A stretch of DNA of 64,000 nt from Hamiltosporidium tvaerminnensis (taxonomy: Eukaryota > Microsporidia > Dubosqiidae). Made by a program: the position numbers and the translations under genes. The stretch lies in NCBI GenBank assembly GCA_022605425.2, contig JAKIMF020000001.1:1180501-1244500 (forward strand). The letters run 5' to 3'. Shown piece by piece: positions 1 to 11,543 of the stretch. How positions within the stretch are numbered: the stretch's first letter is position 1; every line of letters starts with the position of its first letter. The notes beneath the pieces were generated by a model, which searched no databases, had not been told where the DNA came from, and saw nothing but the letters and a program-made list of their open reading frames with translations.

Positions 1-3000
1 TTGAATCGATTTTATATGGGCTATCGGTGCCTGTTAGATTATAACATTTGATAGTCGCTATGGAATCGTGAAGTTTGTTCAAAAGAGCAAAAACATAAGA
101 TTTTTTTGTATAAAGTATATCAAATACTCATTTATTGCATACTTCGTAAAATTTTTTTACTTCCCATGATCACTTTATAAAAACTAAAGCTAGATTTTTA
201 AGTTTGAACGCAGAAGGAAATAGTGATATATGCTTCTGATTAGAAAAATTACAATTATTCCTAAATATTTGTACGAAATTATAAAAAATATTATATTTTA
301 AATAAGCACCAAAGAATATATTTTTTGCTGCTGGTCTACGTAGATTATCTTTAAAATTGATTATAAAGAGACTTCGATTAGATGTAAATCATTTGTATAT
401 AAATTCTCTATAAGTTAGCGAAAAGATGTTCATTAAAGATCATAACTTTAAGTGTAACGGCTTAAATCCTCAGCAGAAAAATTATTGAGATGATAATAGA
501 ATGCAAGAGAAAAAAGCATGTCTTTTTATACGTTTCTCTTAATATAGAGCATAAAGGGCTTAACAAAACCTCGATCGATACCAGGAACGTTAATGTTTCG
601 GCTGATTATATCTATTAAAGGAATTAACCTCAAAACGCGAGCTTTTCTGATGAATCTAAGTTTATTTATGAAAAAAATAAAAAAAAATATGTATCGAGCA
701 TAACAAATCCGAGAAGAATTCAAACAGAAGACATGAAAACATATAATTTTCGTTTCTGGATTTTTTATTATTCCGCTGAGCGTATTCATAATGAGAATTT
801 ACTAAGTTATAGTCAATAAAATAGAGGTCTCTAAAAAGAAATCATCATTTATTCATCTAGGTTTTCAATCTTTTTGCAGTCGGTAATGTTGAACCAAGCT
901 TAATGATGGCTAAAGAGATGTCTTTTGATCAAAACAGAGCTAGAGATAAAAAAACGAAAAAGAATCCAACAGAAGAGTGGCTTAAAAAAAACTATTATTT
1001 TTTTAAATAGCGATTTTTTATGGGAATTTAGGTCTAATCGAAGATATCTGCAGAAATGCAACACGATGTATATTTTTGGAAGAAAATAAAAGTTGATACC
1101 AAGGTACTAAAAACTTTCAACCAAATTAAAAGAAAACAAAATATGTGATTAATGATTATAGGAAATCACAAAAACTTTAGGCGATGTAAATGCATTTGAA
1201 CCAGATGGTTTTTACTAGTTAGATTATTTCGTACAGGTAATATAACAAACATAGTATTACTTTTGTTTTCACTGAAAATAGGTGCTATGGATTCTTATGA
1301 CAAACTTGGAAAGTGTTTGTATGATAGTATAGCCGGTAAAAATACGCAGATGCTGCTGTCGGATATTCACAAGAAGAAATAAATAATTCCTCTAAGAGCA
1401 TCAATCAGTGATATGGAAAATTTCAAAGAGGATTTAGACTTGATTAAGTTCCCCTTAGAGTAATAAAGTAAATAGAAACCACATAAGAAACCAAGAAACA
1501 ATACTACTATAAAATTCATTATTAGAACTAGAAATTGTAGCTAGCTCAAAATATTTAAAGTATTTTTAAGTTTAGTGGCTCTTAGAAACAGTTCGAGGAA
1601 TCAAAAATTTGCACCGCGAGAAAGCGGGATTTTGCTAGATTTAAGATATTATCGTGTTTTGCAGTATAGAACTAGGTTTAAACACTCATAAACTCCTTTA
1701 AAAAACGGGAATCATTTCGCAACTGGGCGTAAAAATCTTCGAAATTATCAAATATAAGTTACAATTGAGGTGTATTGGATGCCCATATCACCTAATATTA
1801 TGATAACAAATCTTCAGAAAAATTCGATGTTCAAGATGAATGAAATACTGGAAATGAATTTCTTAAAATCAAATCTTTTCAAAAATTTGTAATAAAACCA
1901 TATATGTTTATAACACCTAGAAATTCAACGAGATTTGCTGCTCGAAGTCGATTCTTACTACAAGATTAGGATAAAACATATAAGTAATAAAGACTTATCA
2001 CAAATGGGTTTAGGTTATTAATCTAATTGTATTAGATATAACAACTTATATCATCCTAATGTATGATATATATCCGATGTAATATAAATGTCTTTAGAAG
2101 CTTCATATAAGCTTAATTCATATCAAAATATAAGATCGTTACACGAGTTAAAAAAGCCATGATGGTTGGTTTACCTTGAACGAATTTCAAGCAGTTGTAT
2201 TTAAAAAGAGTCTATATTTCTAATTACGAAAGTCGAAAAGTTTGCGTAGCCTTAAAACTAGATGGCTAGATGATGTTAAAAAATGTTTTCAGTAATTTTT
2301 ATATAGACGAATGAAAAAAAAGAACGCAAGATCGCGATAGGTGGAAGTTATTAGTCTATGAGTCTGGGTTTCTTAATGAACTGCATGCAATTGAGTAAGT
2401 AAGATGATTCATATTACGAAAAAATAGAGACTTATTTCATCAAAAGTATTAAAATAGTCGAAATATTTGTAGGATCTAAAAAAAATCAGAAATTACAACA
2501 GCAGATAAAATCTGAAGAATTAATACCGGTATACCACAAAAAAGCAAAAAGACTCATCGACCTTATCCGAATATATATATGAAATTTAATAGAATAAAGA
2601 GCTGAGTAAACAAATAACTCATTCAATGATTTTTTTTGTGGAAAGAAATATTTACATCAACGCATCGACTCAAAAGATTGGAAATAAATCGAATACAATG
2701 AATGATTCAAACAAAACTAGCGAAATTGTCGCACAATTCAATAACTTAAAAAGAACAATAACTACGTATTAAACAAATTTGATTTTATTAAAAAATCTTT
2801 TTAGGACAGAAAAAAATACTATTTAAATTTTAAACTGATTCACAAAAATGCTAATATGATTTATCCAGTGGCTTTAAATAAAACGCAAAGCATAATCGAA
2901 GAATTTATTTCGATCTATTTAAATATCTAGTAATTTTTATGATGTGAAAATCTATTAAATTTTTAAGTGATTGATAAAGAAAGAGACTATTAATTGCATG

Positions 3001-3330
3001 AATGACTCTTCGTTTAATGACATAGTCATTAAAAAAAATATTTGAATTCACAATTCTAATGACGTAGCAGCATAAAAAAGAAAGTGATTTTGGGAATTGA
3101 AAAATTTTAGGATGAAAAGTTTCAATTTAGTAGGAATAATAAAATTAATTTAGCCAAAAAACCTACATTTTGAATGTTCAGAAATTAATTTACAAATGTT
3201 CTAAATGTATCAAAAACTCTTCAAAACCTATCAAGGAACATCTTAGTCAACTAATGTCTGAAAATATTCTCTAATCGAAATATTTACATAAATCCAATAT
3301 TTCATGATACTCTTCAACAAACCTAACAAA
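1..3330. other. Decayed AT-rich spacer
   Basis: No open frame here is long enough or coding-like enough to call a gene. Scattered patches of slightly higher GC (for example around 1320-1450 and 2150-2400) may be remains of old coding or mobile DNA, but I could not align them to anything else in the window. Confidence 0.5.
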
Positions 3331-3334
3331 TTTA

Positions 3335-5708
3335 ATGATATTTAATCAAATTCGAGCAAATATTTATTTTTTTATTTTATATATTTTGTTACAGTTTCTT
3401 ACAATCCAAACAGAGATTATTGTTCGGTTTCATCTGAAGAATGATAGTATTAAAAAGGTTGAAGAATCGGATAGAAAATTTATAGAAAAAAAGTCATTTT
3501 TAAATTTCTGTTCAAAATTTCTAACAGTAAAGAAAGAATGTGTAGTAAAAAATGTAAAAATCGTTAAGATCCCACTTTCTGATTTGATATTACTTAACTG
3601 TAAAGAAATCGAATTTCATAAAAAGAATGACGGTTCTGATATTGATATAGATCTCTCTAAAATATATTATAGTGAATTTATGGCTTTTCATTTATATCTA
3701 AAATCCTGTTATTTTCCGAATAATCTGATTTCTTTTGAAAAATTTGTTATATTTCTAGTAGTTTTAAATGAACTTAAAGTCGATTTTGATGCAGGCTTCA
3801 TTAAACTGATTGGTACAATTCTATTCAACTTGTATAATTTATTCGAAAGTAACAAATATTATTTAAAAGATAGTGATATAACTGATTCAATGACGCATTA
3901 AAATATATCATTTTCGATTTTAAATTTTATTTTCGGTAGGTTTATCGAAAAGTATTTCGACTGCAGTGATTTTTACGATTTTTTTTCTGACCGTCACGAT
4001 ATAAATGAAGAAAATAAAGAATTAGGAAAATATGTGAAGTTATTTTTAGAAATAGACGATAAATATGTTCTAATTTCAGAAAGTTTTATTAAAAAAATCA
4101 TTAAAGAATCGCTTGTTAAATGAGCCGGCTTTTTTTTTACAAACGATAATCGCATTATCTGATACAAACACGGTCATTATTTATGAAACAAATGAAACAA
4201 ATGTTGAATATTTGAAAAATATAATTAGTTTGTTTAGAAAAAAGCCATCTAAAATAATATTTCAAAGGTTTTTATTCAATCCAGCAACTATGATTTTTTT
4301 AAATGAGTATGTATTTGAGGAAAATTTAATTTTAATAATATTTTTGGACTATGAAGTGATTAATAATCAAATTAAATTTTCTGAGAAAATATTGAATATT
4401 AAAAAAATTGTTTTTTTAAATTACAAAGATTCATTAGTAGAAAATATATTTGCTGATGATAATGCAATGTCGAAAGCAAAGAGTTTTCTTGAACATGATA
4501 TGATTTATAATTTAAAAATGAGTAATATCAATTTGAAATATTTGATGAGAGATGATTCTTTATTTTCAAACTTGTGGATTATCTCATCTAATTATCCTTA
4601 TATTTACCTTTTACCGTTTTATATTGATTTAGGGAATGTACTTATTTATAGAATTTTTGAATATAAATTTTTGTATTGGAAAATCACCGGAATTATTATA
4701 GAAAAGACTTCAAATGAACCAAATTCTAGCTCAAAAACCAAAAATAAAGGAATAAATTCGGATAGTATTTGCCTTTTAAATCTTGAGATTAACTTATTTC
4801 AAGTAAAAATTTCAAATTTATTCTTTACAAACAAATATATTTCTGATAAGATATTTTTTTTGAAAATTTCGCATTCAAAAATTGAATATAATGGTTTAAA
4901 TTCATTATTGAGAATACCCAATCTGAAAAAATTATATTTATATAATATTCAGTTTTTAGGCACCGAGGATAATAAAAAAGTTGAAAAAAATAAGTCAATT
5001 ATCACATTTGAGTTCGAAAGAATACAAACGAGTTTTTTTGATCTGGTTTTAAAGTTTATAAAATCCATGGAATCCCTATGTAATGTATCGATTAGATATT
5101 TTTTAGAAAATAGCTTCTTCGCTAGCAATGATATAAAATTTATTGAGAAATCTGAAATAAGTTTCTATAGATTTATTGATAATGATGAAGCAAACATAGG
5201 CATTTTTCTTCTATCGGTTTTTTTGGTTAAAGATAGTATTGAGTTTAGGAGTAATTGTGAATTGGGGAAGCTTAAAGATAAATTTTCTTATGATGGCTAT
5301 AGAAATCTAAAATCATTAAAAATTGAATCTGTTAAGATTGAATGAAACTGCTTTAAATGTTTTCGAAAATCTAAGGAGCCTCGAAAGTATTGAATTACAT
5401 TCCAAATCAACACATCCATATCAACTTTTCAGAATTGTTCTCTTCTTGTGTCATTTATAATCTAAAATTTATAATATTACGTGAAATGAGCAATACTTAA
5501 TGATGATATGCTGTTTCTGTCAAAATCTAAAAACCTAGAAAGATTGATATTTGATAAATGTGATTTCAGTGGTCTTTCGTATCTCACCTTAGTTAGAAAT
5601 AATTTTATGAGCTTAAAAATACTTAAATTTTTAACGTGTTATTATTTTTCTTCGGGTGGTCTCCATGAATTTCTTAATGAAGAATATTCCGTAAATATAT
5701 TAACTTAA
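3335..5708 (+). pseudogene. Secreted leucine-rich-repeat family gene, copy A (broken)
   Basis: This is one of two paralogues in the window; the other is copy B at 18198-25144 on the minus strand. The start ATG is followed by a hydrophobic stretch (about residues 9-25) that looks like a signal peptide, so the ancestral protein was probably secreted or membrane-anchored. The middle and end hold leucine-rich repeats with the pattern LxxLxLxxxxF, for example NLKKLYLYNIQFLG near 4920 and NLERLIFDKCDFSG near 5530. Compared with copy B, the frame is broken by TAA at 3899 where B has Tyr, by TGA at 4120 where B has Ser, by a 2-base loss in the T run near 4130, and by another shift after 5340. The open pieces are 3335-3901, about 4113-5345 and 5508-5708. 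The function is unknown; LRR families in microsporidia are commonly thought to be secreted host-contact proteins. Either the gene is dead or homopolymer errors have exaggerated the damage. Confidence 0.8.
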
Positions 5709-8235
5709 AATAAATGTCCTGTCCTCCTTATTCATTTAAATTTTATTTGCTTTTTATATTTTATAATTCATACCGTTTAAAATTTTGAATTTCATTTATA
5801 TTTAACAACATTTTTCATTAAATTTAACATGATATCGAATTTTTATTATGTTAATAAATTTTACACAAATTCAAGTTTGATATCAATTTGCTTATTTATT
5901 TGTAAAATATAGTAATAAGAATTAACTCAAACGATATTGAAATAAGTTCAAATTAAAAATTTCTGAAATTTTCGATGAACATTAGGAATTATCAAAGAAG
6001 TATATAAATATTTTAAAAGAAACGGAAAGACTACTTTATATTCAAATTGAGAATTACTGCATAATTGCATAGAAAATCAAATAAGTCATTTCAAAATGTG
6101 GCTCAAAACACTTTCGCTTTTTTCTTATAAATTTGGATCTAATATGAATGTAGTATATTGTTGGAATTAAAATATACAATCGACTGGTTTTTTTTTATTT
6201 AGTTTAAGTTTTTTAATGAATTTTCTTTTTGTTTTAAAAAAATTATTATTTGATACACAATTAGAATTTTAATAATTTTTGCAGACTTTTCTCACAAATT
6301 TAGTATCAAACCATTTATTTCCAAACCTAAATCAATTTCAATTCTAACAAAAATTAACTCAAAATCAATTAATCACAATTCCGTTATTTATAAAATACAC
6401 ATGAGAAACATAAATTGTGTGATAATTTGTGATGGTAATTATTAAAAAATCATACAAGAATTACTTTAGAATACTCAAGAACCATTAAAAATAGAGATAT
6501 ATTTCCAGTCAATTATACTTAAAAAGGCGATCAAAGCTGTTTATTTGATCGATGAAAAGGCGTCATGTCAATGAAATATGTTGATTGAAGTGATAATAAA
6601 TATTAGATATCATACAAAAGGCACAAATAAACGATTAATATTCTAATATCTGCACTTAAATATCAACGAAGAAATGGATTTAAATACAAAAATAAGAATT
6701 CTTTAACTCCAAATTTTAGTTGAAACTATCAAAATCAAACATTAATTCCGAATATAAAAAACTAAAAAAGACGAGATAAATTAAAAAGAAGAGATAAAAT
6801 ATAAAAAACAAAAACACAGGAGTATTAACCCTGTATTAAATTAAATTCTATTAATCGCATTCAGAATATTTCTACTCTTACTTTGATTTTAAGTTTGTTG
6901 AACATGAATCAAAACAATTAATATATCCATATAATTTGGATCAGCATTGAACTTATTTTTATTTATTAATTTTTATACTTCAATTATATTTCCAAGAAGG
7001 CTTTTTGCTTAGCTAATTAAAATTTAAAATGAAAAAAATAAATCCTTTTGACTTCGTTATAAATCGAATTCTTACATTGTTTATTGTCTAAAATTATTCT
7101 TAGAATTGTTGCTTCTTCTGAACAAATTACTAAATACTCTAAACTGACAGAGATAATCATCATAACAATTATTTAAATATTTCGTTCCTCTTTAACTTCT
7201 CGGTTTGGAGGATAAAAAAAACAAAGGTTTTCATTTTTTCTTTTAATCAGTTGTAACACGAGATTATAGAGGATTTGCCTATAGATCCAATGCAGTTTAT
7301 ATCTTACGAAAATGGCTGCGATAGATTTCACACCGATTCTACATATTTATTGCTAATAAGATAGTTTTTTATATGGTATATTCTCTCCACTCTGTCTTTC
7401 AAGCTATGAACCAAAATTTATTTCAATATATGTTTTACGTTTATTTAGTATTTGGATTATGTTTATAACGAATATTTACGTTTTAAAATATGCGTTTCAT
7501 TTAAACACAGATTTTCTTAAAAAAAATTATATTTTCTAAAATATTTAGAATGAGTTTTCTTAAAGAATATTTAGATCACATTATTTCCTGTTGTTTTGTT
7601 TACTAAAATAGTCTCAAATTTTTACTTTATAAGAGAAATTGCTTGATCGAAAATATAAAAATTATATTAAAAAAAAATGATAGACTTTTGAGGATAGAGT
7701 ATAATTTATTTAATATTTTAACGATGCTGTCATGTGTTTGTGTTTTATATTTTTGTATTCAATGTTTCTTAAATGATTCTTTCTTCTTAAAGAAACAGAA
7801 AACATTAGTGTATCATAAACGGTAACAGAATTAATAAAATTCCAATCAATAAAACATTCAAAAATATGAAAAATTTTATATGTTTTGGCGTTGGATTCAT
7901 AGATATTAACCTTTTAAAAAAGATAAATAAAAAAATCTGTCGTATTACATGTAATAATACCTATCAATAGATTAATCTTATCTATGAATATATATTACAT
8001 AACTAGCAAGATATGAAGTAAAACAGTGAAATAATTTTTATTTGTGTATTCATTTGTATATATTTTAATCTAATACCATAAATGAAAAAAAAAATACAAA
8101 ATTTATATTTCTAATCTCATTACTCATATCAAATATTTTATGATCTATTGGTTGTTTAAAACGTTAAATGATAACAAAGAAAGTTATATCCAAATATTTA
8201 TTCAATGGATATAATAATCTTCAGATCTATTTTTA
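5709..8235. other. AT-rich spacer without a convincing gene
   Basis: I see no gene here. A 60-codon open stretch near 7643-7825 starts with TTG and is within chance expectation for this base composition. Homopolymer runs and stop codons are dense in all six frames. Confidence 0.5.
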
Positions 8236-8239
8236 GTTT

Positions 8240-8445
8240 TACCTTTAAAATATGCGAGTACCAAGGAAGATGGTGTCACATATTTTAAAACAAAAATAAT
8301 GTGTTTCTTCGTTCTGATGGAGTAACTGATTATAAACATAATGAAGAGTCGAGTTCAGAAACAGAGAAGAATGTTTTTAAAGAGTTAGAAGGAAATATCT
8401 AAAAGTATTAAGAACATATTAACTCAGAATTTTATTAAATAAAAA
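8240..8445 (+). mobile_element. 3' end remnant of the endonuclease-type non-LTR retrotransposon
   Basis: The last bases (about 8421-8443) read CAGAATTTTATTAAATAAAA, the same 3' terminus as in the copies ending at 19288 (minus) and 38238. Upstream, the stretch starting AAGGAAGATGGTGT resembles the acidic C-terminal coding segment of the copies near 38030 and 51325. It is too degraded to read through. Confidence 0.6.
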
Positions 8446-9145
8446 CTTTTCTGTTTTAAATCATGAATACAAATTTTCTAAAATATTTGTTAAAAGAACT
8501 TCTTAACGTTTAATAAATTTATAGAAAAATAAAAGTACAAAATCTTCGCTTCTGTTCACGTAATATCCATTAAACTTATGATCTACGCGTGTTTCAAAAC
8601 TTTTATTTCAATAATTTACAAAAATATCTGTAAAACACATATCAAAGCTTAAATTATAGTCTTATGCGCAAAAGCAAAAATATAAAATTTACTATCTATA
8701 AGATCTAAGGATGAATATTCAAAGTATCAATCTAATTTATCTAACAGTATGAATAAACTTAAAATTTATTTAAATCAATTTTGAGAAACAACTTTAACAT
8801 AAAATATTATAAATATATTTATACATATTAGATAATTAGGTTGATCTAGTTGTATAGAATATTGTTATAGACTTATGTTTCAGAAATTTAGTTATCAATT
8901 ATATGATTTGAAATATTTGATATTGTCCTAAAAATTTAGATTATATGAAATAAACATATCTCTTGAAAACTTTAATTTTAAAATAAATCTTATAAGGAAA
9001 CCTACTAGTTTTCCTCCAAAATCCGCTGTTTATTATTTTTTTTAATTTTACTTTTTGCAAAATAAAAAATTTCTATCTACGGACAAAAAGTTTTTTTACT
9101 ACAAAATATACTAATAAACATTGTATTTCAACTCTTCAAAACGAA
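8446..9145. other. AT-rich spacer
   Basis: Nothing recognisable is present between the two retroelement remnants. Confidence 0.4.
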
Positions 9146-9149
9146 TTAT

Positions 9150-9620
9150 GTGTCACACATGTGAAGAAATTATTGCAAATGCGTATGCGGAAATATGAAC
9201 GAAAACCATAATAATTGACGTTTAAATTCGTACTAATAGATCAGATATATTTATTTTAGATAACAGAAAAAACAAGCTATTTCTTATTGATGTAGGAATT
9301 TTAATTCTAAGGCTGCAAATATTTATAACTGAAAAAGGCTAAGAAATATTACATATTGATTAATTAACTAGATTCTTTGTAAAGGTGTGGTTTTAGGATA
9401 CTTGCTTATTTGATAACTAGGAAATATCTAGTAAAAAATATAAAAAAATGTATCTTATAAGACTATAAATACTGATAGCCATAGAGAGATGTATAAAATA
9501 AAAATTCTCAAAACCAAATCCAGAAATAATTATTTTTTATTTTCGGAGACGACTCGAGTCTAGACTAAATCCCGAAGGAATTATCAATTTATGTCAATCA
9601 AGGTGCTTGGAAGCAAATAA
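9150..9620 (+). mobile_element. Retrotransposon remnant covering the restriction-like endonuclease region
   Basis: Translation near 9236-9300 gives RSDIFILDNRKNKLFLIDVG, which lines up with the catalytic core RPDIFILD...LIEVG of the best element copy (minus strand, near 19900). Further down, a patch reading SRRRLES-like residues near 9545 matches the DRRRGLES segment downstream of the endonuclease. Stops and shifts are common. The 3' boundary may extend to about 9843, where a T-rich/A-rich tail resembles the element terminus, but I could not fix it. Confidence 0.65.
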
Positions 9621-10055
9621 CCGATTCTGAATACCATCCTTAATACTTATCTAATTATTAGAAAGATTAAAGTTTAACAAGCAATCACCAAAATAAATGA
9701 AAATCAATGTACGAATATAATTACCGAAATCACAGCCATTGCGAGGAATAGAAAAGAGAATCAAATATAAAAAAACTAGATAGCGAAAAAAAAAAGAAAG
9801 AAGGAATAAAACTTGTATAAAATTAATTTTATTTTATTTAACCTTTTTTATGGTTTACTTTTAAAATTATTTGCTAAAACAAAAGTAATGATTTGATTTA
9901 TTATAAAATATTTTAAAATTAAAATTAAAGATTTTTGAGAATCCGATATTTTGATTTTTAATTTACTTTTAAAGCTAAAATTTATTTAGCGAATTTAGTT
10001 GTTCTGTTTATGTAAATTATTAACTGTTTATAAAAATATTTAAAAACCGTTTTTT

Positions 10056-10631
10056 TTACTTTTTTGTATTTTTTAAAAAATCAATCATTTTATTCTTAAA
10101 AGCTTCTTTTTTTAATTCGTTTTCTTTTTCTTTATTTTTAGAGAATTCAATTAATTCATCAATATTGGTTTTTTGTGATATTTTAATTTCTCTGGTAATA
10201 TCATCATTCTGATAAATTCCACTTCTTTCTTGAAAAGCTTCTTTAATTTGATTTTCTAATATTTTTGTTGGATCTTCTCTTTCTTCTTTTTCTTTATAAT
10301 TCTTTTCAAATTCTAGATTTTTCTTTGTTTTTTCGAAAATTTCATTTACTTTTAAACAACCAAATTCTACAATATATTCTCCATTTTTCGGATCAGTTTT
10401 TAATGTCATTTCACACCTACAATTTGTACATTTGATGTGAAATCTATATATTTCTACACCAAGATATGTCTCTCCAACTACTTTTTCTTTCACTGCATTG
10501 AATTTATATCCTTTACTAATATATTCTTTGCAGGTAATACAACCAATAGTAAAAGGTAATGCAAATCTAATTCCACTGTATTTCTTTTCAAAATATTTGG
10601 TTCCAATCCTTTTCTGTCTTTTTTTCTGCAT
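10056..10631 (-). CDS. YJU2: YJU2/CWC16-family pre-mRNA splicing factor
   Basis: This 191-residue protein belongs to the YJU2/CWC16 family, whose yeast member associates with the NineTeen complex and promotes the first catalytic step of splicing in the nucleus. The sequence carries the family core: LPF.I.C.TC.EYI.KG.KFNA (residues 25-46), then V.GE.YLG..I.RFHIKC, then a second Cys pair and the hallmark TFKTDPKN-like segment TLKTDPKNGEY. The zinc pairs are C31/C34 and C68/C71. The N-terminus is shorter than in yeast or animals, lacking the usual long approach to the first Cys pair. The charged Lys/Glu-rich C-terminal half is probably helical. It is divergently arranged with the 70-aa gene at 10692 across a 60-bp shared promoter. 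Its presence implies that this genome keeps at least a minimal spliceosome. Confidence 0.9.
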   Translation of the reverse strand: MQKKRQKRIGTKYFEKKYSGIRFALPFTIGCITCKEYISKGYKFNAVKEKVVGETYLGVEIYRFHIKCTNCRCEMTLKTDPKNGEYIVEFGCLKVNEIFEKTKKNLEFEKNYKEKEEREDPTKILENQIKEAFQERSGIYQNDDITREIKISQKTNIDELIEFSKNKEKENELKKEAFKNKMIDFLKNTKK

Positions 10632-10691
10632 TTAAAAAAATTTAGAAAAAAATATTTAAAAATTTAAAATTCAAATAAAAAAAAACCCACA
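10632..10691. promoter_or_regulatory. Compact divergent promoter with CCC motif
   Basis: Only 60 bp separate two divergent start codons. The segment is almost pure A/T and contains AAATATTTAAA (TATA-like). CCC at 10686-10688 lies 3 bases before the rightward ATG, matching the CCC-type start motif known from microsporidian genes. Confidence 0.6.
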
Positions 10692-10904
10692 ATGACAACT
10701 GAAATGGAAAAAGATGAAGATATTCTTGACAAATTAGCAATATTAGATGATGAATCCAAAGATTTACTTCGATACGTTGAAGAAGTAAACATTTCTTTTA
10801 ATAATTGTTATGAAGCTGTGGATGGCTTACTTACAGCATCTGTAAGAATTGAAAAGACATTTCTTCTGTACAAAGAAATACTTGAATATCTTAAAAGCAA
10901 ATAA
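10692..10904 (+). CDS. Small acidic helical protein, unknown
   Basis: This is a 70-residue protein with no transmembrane segment. It has an acidic N-terminus (EMEKDEDILDKLAILDDESKD) and a predicted helix or coiled coil with leucine/isoleucine spacing through the rest. The start is supported by CCC 3 bases upstream. It lies head-to-head with YJU2 and upstream of the BUB1/MAD3-like gene. Length and heptad-like pattern resemble small subunits of kinetochore or similar assemblies (such as DASH Dad proteins), but I see no diagnostic motif and do not assign it. Confidence 0.7.
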   Translation: MTTEMEKDEDILDKLAILDDESKDLLRYVEEVNISFNNCYEAVDGLLTASVRIEKTFLLYKEILEYLKSK

Positions 10905-11040
10905 TTTTTTTACTTTAAAATTTAATTTATAAATATTTTTTACAATCAACGTTTACTCTAAAATTTATTTATTTTATTTTCCATTTTATGAGTCAAATAT
11001 TTATACGTTTTTAAATAAATTTTTTATTTTCTTAATTTTC

Positions 11041-11135
11041 TGTACCGGTGGAAGACATTACTGAGGGAGGTCAAAGTTCGTGCAAGGCTGTAGCGCTAAG
11101 GATAAATAAATAATTGATTTTCTGTCTTTTTATAA
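11041..11135 (+). ncRNA. Candidate small RNA gene (GC-rich island), strand uncertain
   Basis: Bases 11041-11100 are about 52% GC (31 of 60) inside a region near 15-20% GC, yet no frame is open. AAGACA at 11053-11058 can pair with TGTCTT near 11123-11128, followed by a T5 run that could end RNA polymerase III transcription. GC islands in AT-rich genomes often mark structural RNA. It does not match tRNA, 5S, U6 (no ACAGAGA), SRP (no GGAA...AGCAG helix 8) or RNase P/MRP as far as I can see. The strand is a guess from the T run. Confidence 0.35.
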
Positions 11136-11536
11136 TTTATTTAAAAATATTTATTTCACATTTAATTTAATTAATATATAAATTTTTTATCTTTAAATAA
11201 AGTAATATTGATAATTAAATGAAGAAATAAAACTATAAAAAGGTAAAGAATAAATGGATTGTGCTTTAATAAATAAATATTCGTAAAATATTTTCGTAGA
11301 TTGAAGTGTATTTTAATTTTTATTATTTTCTTTTTAAATTTTTACTTGTAATTTATGTTAATTTAATTTAAGAAAAAACTATTAAATATTTGAGGCACCA
11401 TTGAGTATCTTTAGAAAATATTTGGAAATATTTGGAAATTTTTGTTTTAATTGATTGATTTAATTATTTTTTTAAAAAAATGTAGAAAAAAAAGATTTAA
11501 AAAAATATTTAACGCATAAATTAAAGGTACAAAAGG

Positions 11537-11539
11537 CCC
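11537..11539 (+). promoter_or_regulatory. CCC-type start motif of the BUB1/MAD3-like gene
   Basis: CCC (within AAAAGGCCCTCTT) lies 4 bases before the ATG at 11544. It is the only C-run within several hundred bases of AT-rich DNA, and it decides the start. Confidence 0.55.
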
Positions 11540-11543
11540 TCTT

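Noticed and set aside
526-789. 87-codon minus-strand frame
   Set aside because: About one frame of this length is expected by chance in 64 kb of this composition; it has no start motif, paralogue or domain.
10692-10904. DASH-complex Dad subunit assignment
   Set aside because: Size and helicity fit, and a checkpoint gene is nearby, but no diagnostic residues are visible.
11041-11135. SRP, RNase P or MRP RNA for the GC island
   Set aside because: Short resemblances (AGGTCAAA, GTTCGTGC, CTGTAG) occur, but the order, the tetraloop and partner elements, and the expected length are missing.
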